Source of the DNA: Auriscalpium vulgare
Taxonomy: Eukaryota > Basidiomycota > Agaricomycetes > Russulales > Auriscalpiaceae
DNA length: 55,973 nt
NCBI GenBank assembly: GCA_019915015.1
Contig: JAHBBC010000073.1
Coordinates: 1 to 55,973 of the forward strand
Reading direction: 5' to 3'
Position 1 is the stretch's first letter. Each line of letters opens with the position of its first letter. Both the position numbers and the translations under genes were made by a program. This document shows positions 54,330 through 55,973 of this stretch, in pieces. The notes beneath the pieces are model-generated. The model had not been told where the DNA came from. It made no database searches and saw only the letters and a program-made list of their open reading frames with translations.

Positions 54330-55541
54330 TCACGTAGGTAACACATTATGTCAGCAAGGTGTCGAATGCGTTGCACGACACAGTCTGTATCCGAGAGGAG
54401 ATGGATGTCGTCGGGGATGAGATGGTGAGCAAGAGAATTGTGGCTGAGGACAGAGCAGGAGAAGCTGTCGAGCTGTGGGGTGCATGGTAACACGTTGAGT
54501 GAAAGCGGCCCAGTCGCTCGTGTTGTCCTAACCCCATTCTATCATCTCCAACAGCTCGCGGGGCGGCTTCCGTCCAAGAGAATCAGCATAGAAAGCCGTG
54601 TGTGGCTCTACGCTGATCGCAACGGACACCAGTGATTTGTCTCGTGTACGGCTGCTGGCAAGAGCACATCCGCGCCATCGATCCGCACCCCGATCGTCAT
54701 TCCAACCTCCTTGAGTGATCCATCTTGCAGCTGCGAGCCAGCCAATCGTAGGGGAGTGATGCCGCGCATTGATTGGTAAGATGTTCCGCTAGCATTGAGT
54801 CGTGCGCGGTTGCGGTACGTGTCAATGAGCTTGACTGATGCCGCACTCGGCAGTATACATGCCGGCTTGCCTTGTCTTTGCAGACGATGACCTAGCAGCA
54901 TCCCCAGCTGATCCATATGCTCCGCCGCAGCCAACGCCGACCACAGTACGATGTAAGCGTCTTTGGATCGACGCCCATCGTCGTTGGGAGGGGTACGTCC
55001 CATGGCCAGTCGTCGAGGAGTGCTGACGTGTCTGCAGCAAGGGACTTCACCTCGTCGTTGAGCAAGCCCTCGGTCCAAGTCTTCAACCACGCAGTGGCCA
55101 GAGAAAGGCGCGCCTTGGCAGCGAGTATGCGCCGGACCTCGTACCAGTAGGTGAGAACCCACATCGGGGTTTTGAGTGTTTGTTGAGTGACCGACTCTTG
55201 AACAGGATAGCCCAGGCAAGCATAGCCTGTCTCTAGGGCGGGGATGACGCGGTTTTGCAGGATTTCCAACACCTCGGTGTGCGGCGGCATCGGCCTAGAG
55301 AGCAGGACCATTGCATTTGCGGCCGTTATGAAGCTTGGCCCTTCGAGAAGAGTGTGCTCTGCTGGAGCAGAGACGGCGCGTTCGCCTCCGGTGGGACAGG
55401 GAAATTTTGGATATCGGCATTGCGCAGGGCTGGTGTGGGTAGTAGGACATGTTTAATGTCGTCGGGAATGGGTATTCTTTTGAGGATATCACCCAGAGTT
55501 TGAAATGAGTCGATGTCGTGGATGACCTCGTCGTCCGCCAT
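54330..55541 (-). CDS. Ulp1/C48-like cysteine protease, frame-interrupted
   Basis: Start at 55541 (MADDEVIHDIDSFQTLGDIL). An all-alpha N-terminal region (PMPPHTEVLEILQNRVIPAL; ILAAKARLSLATAWLKTW) is followed by a Ulp1-type catalytic core with His in VHETNHW, Asp in AFYADSLG and Gln/Cys in PQLDSFSCSVLSHN: the His-Asp-Gln-Cys order of SUMO/NEDD8-type isopeptidases. The frame is broken by single-base changes near 55340, near 54625 and in a GGGG run near 54535, all compatible with one-base indels. Such proteases are known in some eukaryotic transposons (Zisupton-like and Mutator-like groups). Its substrate is unknown. It is the first gene of the element and is either a separate ORF or the N-terminal part of a fused transposase protein. 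Confidence 0.6.
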
Positions 55542-55951
55542 TTGACAGTTTTGAGGGTTGGCAAAATGTGCTAGGCCAGTGTCGAAGGTGAAGATTGCGC
55601 CCTCATTTAGTCACTCACTACGGAGTGTAAATGTCGATCACAGCAACGGGTCGATCATACACACGTTGCTGCATACAACACTTTGCAACTATCCCATGCC
55701 GAGGCGGGATGTGTCTAATACCTCCTTAAACATCCGCGTAGCATTGCACAACCACCTTACGACTGCCGGCCATGTCTGCGTGCGAGGCTGCGAGCCTCAT
55801 GGCTCATGGGCCGGCGCCGGGGCGGAGGGGCCGACACACATCACGTGCTGGAGGTATTGTACCGGTATATTGGGGCCCAGGGCAGGGCAGGTATGGTACC
55901 GGTACTATACAGGTACATTACACGGGGGAAAAACGTTTTGGGGGAAAACTC
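55542..55951. other. Left leader and subterminal region of the hAT element
   Basis: Presumed promoter of the protease gene, followed by GGTACC/GGTACCGG-rich subterminal repeats, probably transposase-binding sites. No gene found. Confidence 0.45.
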
Positions 55952-55973
55952 AGGTTTTTCCCGCAACGCTTAT

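Larger units (their letters stand above)
50653..55971 (-). mobile_element. hAT-type DNA transposon carrying a transposase and a Ulp1-like protease
   Basis: A perfect 16-bp inverted repeat, GTTGCGGGAAAAACCT, occurs at 50657-50672 and inverted at 55952-55967, extending outwards as TAGT/AAGC, which fits hAT ends. Both ends have subterminal GGTACCGG repeats (50695-50742 and 55859-55916) and an inner TCACGTGA/TCACGTGC site (50754 and 55840). Between them lie only minus-strand genes: a hAT transposase and a C48-type protease. Total is about 5.3 kb. The 8-bp target duplication cannot be confirmed because the right flank leaves the window after two bases. Confidence 0.7.

Noticed and set aside
1..55973. 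Bacterial features: operons, Shine-Dalgarno sites, CRISPR arrays
   Set aside because: All supported genes have spliceosomal introns or eukaryotic tRNA structure; no regularly spaced short repeats were seen.

Overview
The window looks like a nuclear contig from a filamentous basidiomycete, probably an Agaricomycete of the wood-decay type. Genes are interrupted by 50-60 nt introns, many with a GTGCG(T) donor. It carries a basidiomycete-style sesquiterpene synthase, a large P-loop NTPase/nuclease protein, an F-box protein of the kind expanded in Agaricomycetes, and PIF/Harbinger and hAT DNA transposons. The species assignment is inference; no marker gene is present.

Left third (1-15.4 kb), accessory-like: 3' end of a Gfo/Idh/MocA oxidoreductase (+); PAP2 phosphatase copy 1 (-); sesquiterpene synthase (-); a broken gene of unknown family (-); the ribosomal protein gene RPS21 (-), in four short exons; PAP2 phosphatase copy 2 (-); and a damaged DUF1752/GATA-AreA-like gene (-). 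A degenerate repeat block occurs once on each side of the terpene synthase, so the PAP2-terpene synthase-PAP2 arrangement looks like a locus shaped by old segmental duplication. A 199-bp tandem duplication lies at 14.7-15.1 kb.

Middle (15.4-39.8 kb): PIF/Harbinger copy 1 (15451-18803); ATP18, with an apparent one-base deletion (-); a Crinkler/RHS-like (CR) NTPase plus nuclease protein (+); an F-box protein (-); VPS11 of the HOPS/CORVET complexes (+); a small unknown gene (-); APN1-type AP endonuclease (-); and the divergent 26S proteasome lid pair RPN7 (-) and RPN6 (+), which share a 389-bp promoter.

Right third (39.8-56 kb): PIF/Harbinger copy 2 (39778-43163), inserted 20 bp after the RPN6 stop and in the opposite orientation to copy 1; the SKN7/PRR1 stress regulator (+); COX16 (-); an intron-containing tRNA-Val(AAC) (-); a 280-bp copy of the F-box gene's 3' end; a RecQ-like helicase missing its second RecA domain (-); and a ~5.3-kb hAT element with inverted ends that carries both a hAT transposase and a Ulp1/C48-type cysteine protease on the same strand. 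This last unit is the best candidate for something under-described.

Several genes are broken only by single-base changes in homopolymers (ATP18, the Ulp1-like gene, both Harbinger copies). Either the assembly has residual indel errors or these loci are decaying; raw reads are needed to tell. Exon structures were read by eye from splice signals and expected protein families, with no alignment software.
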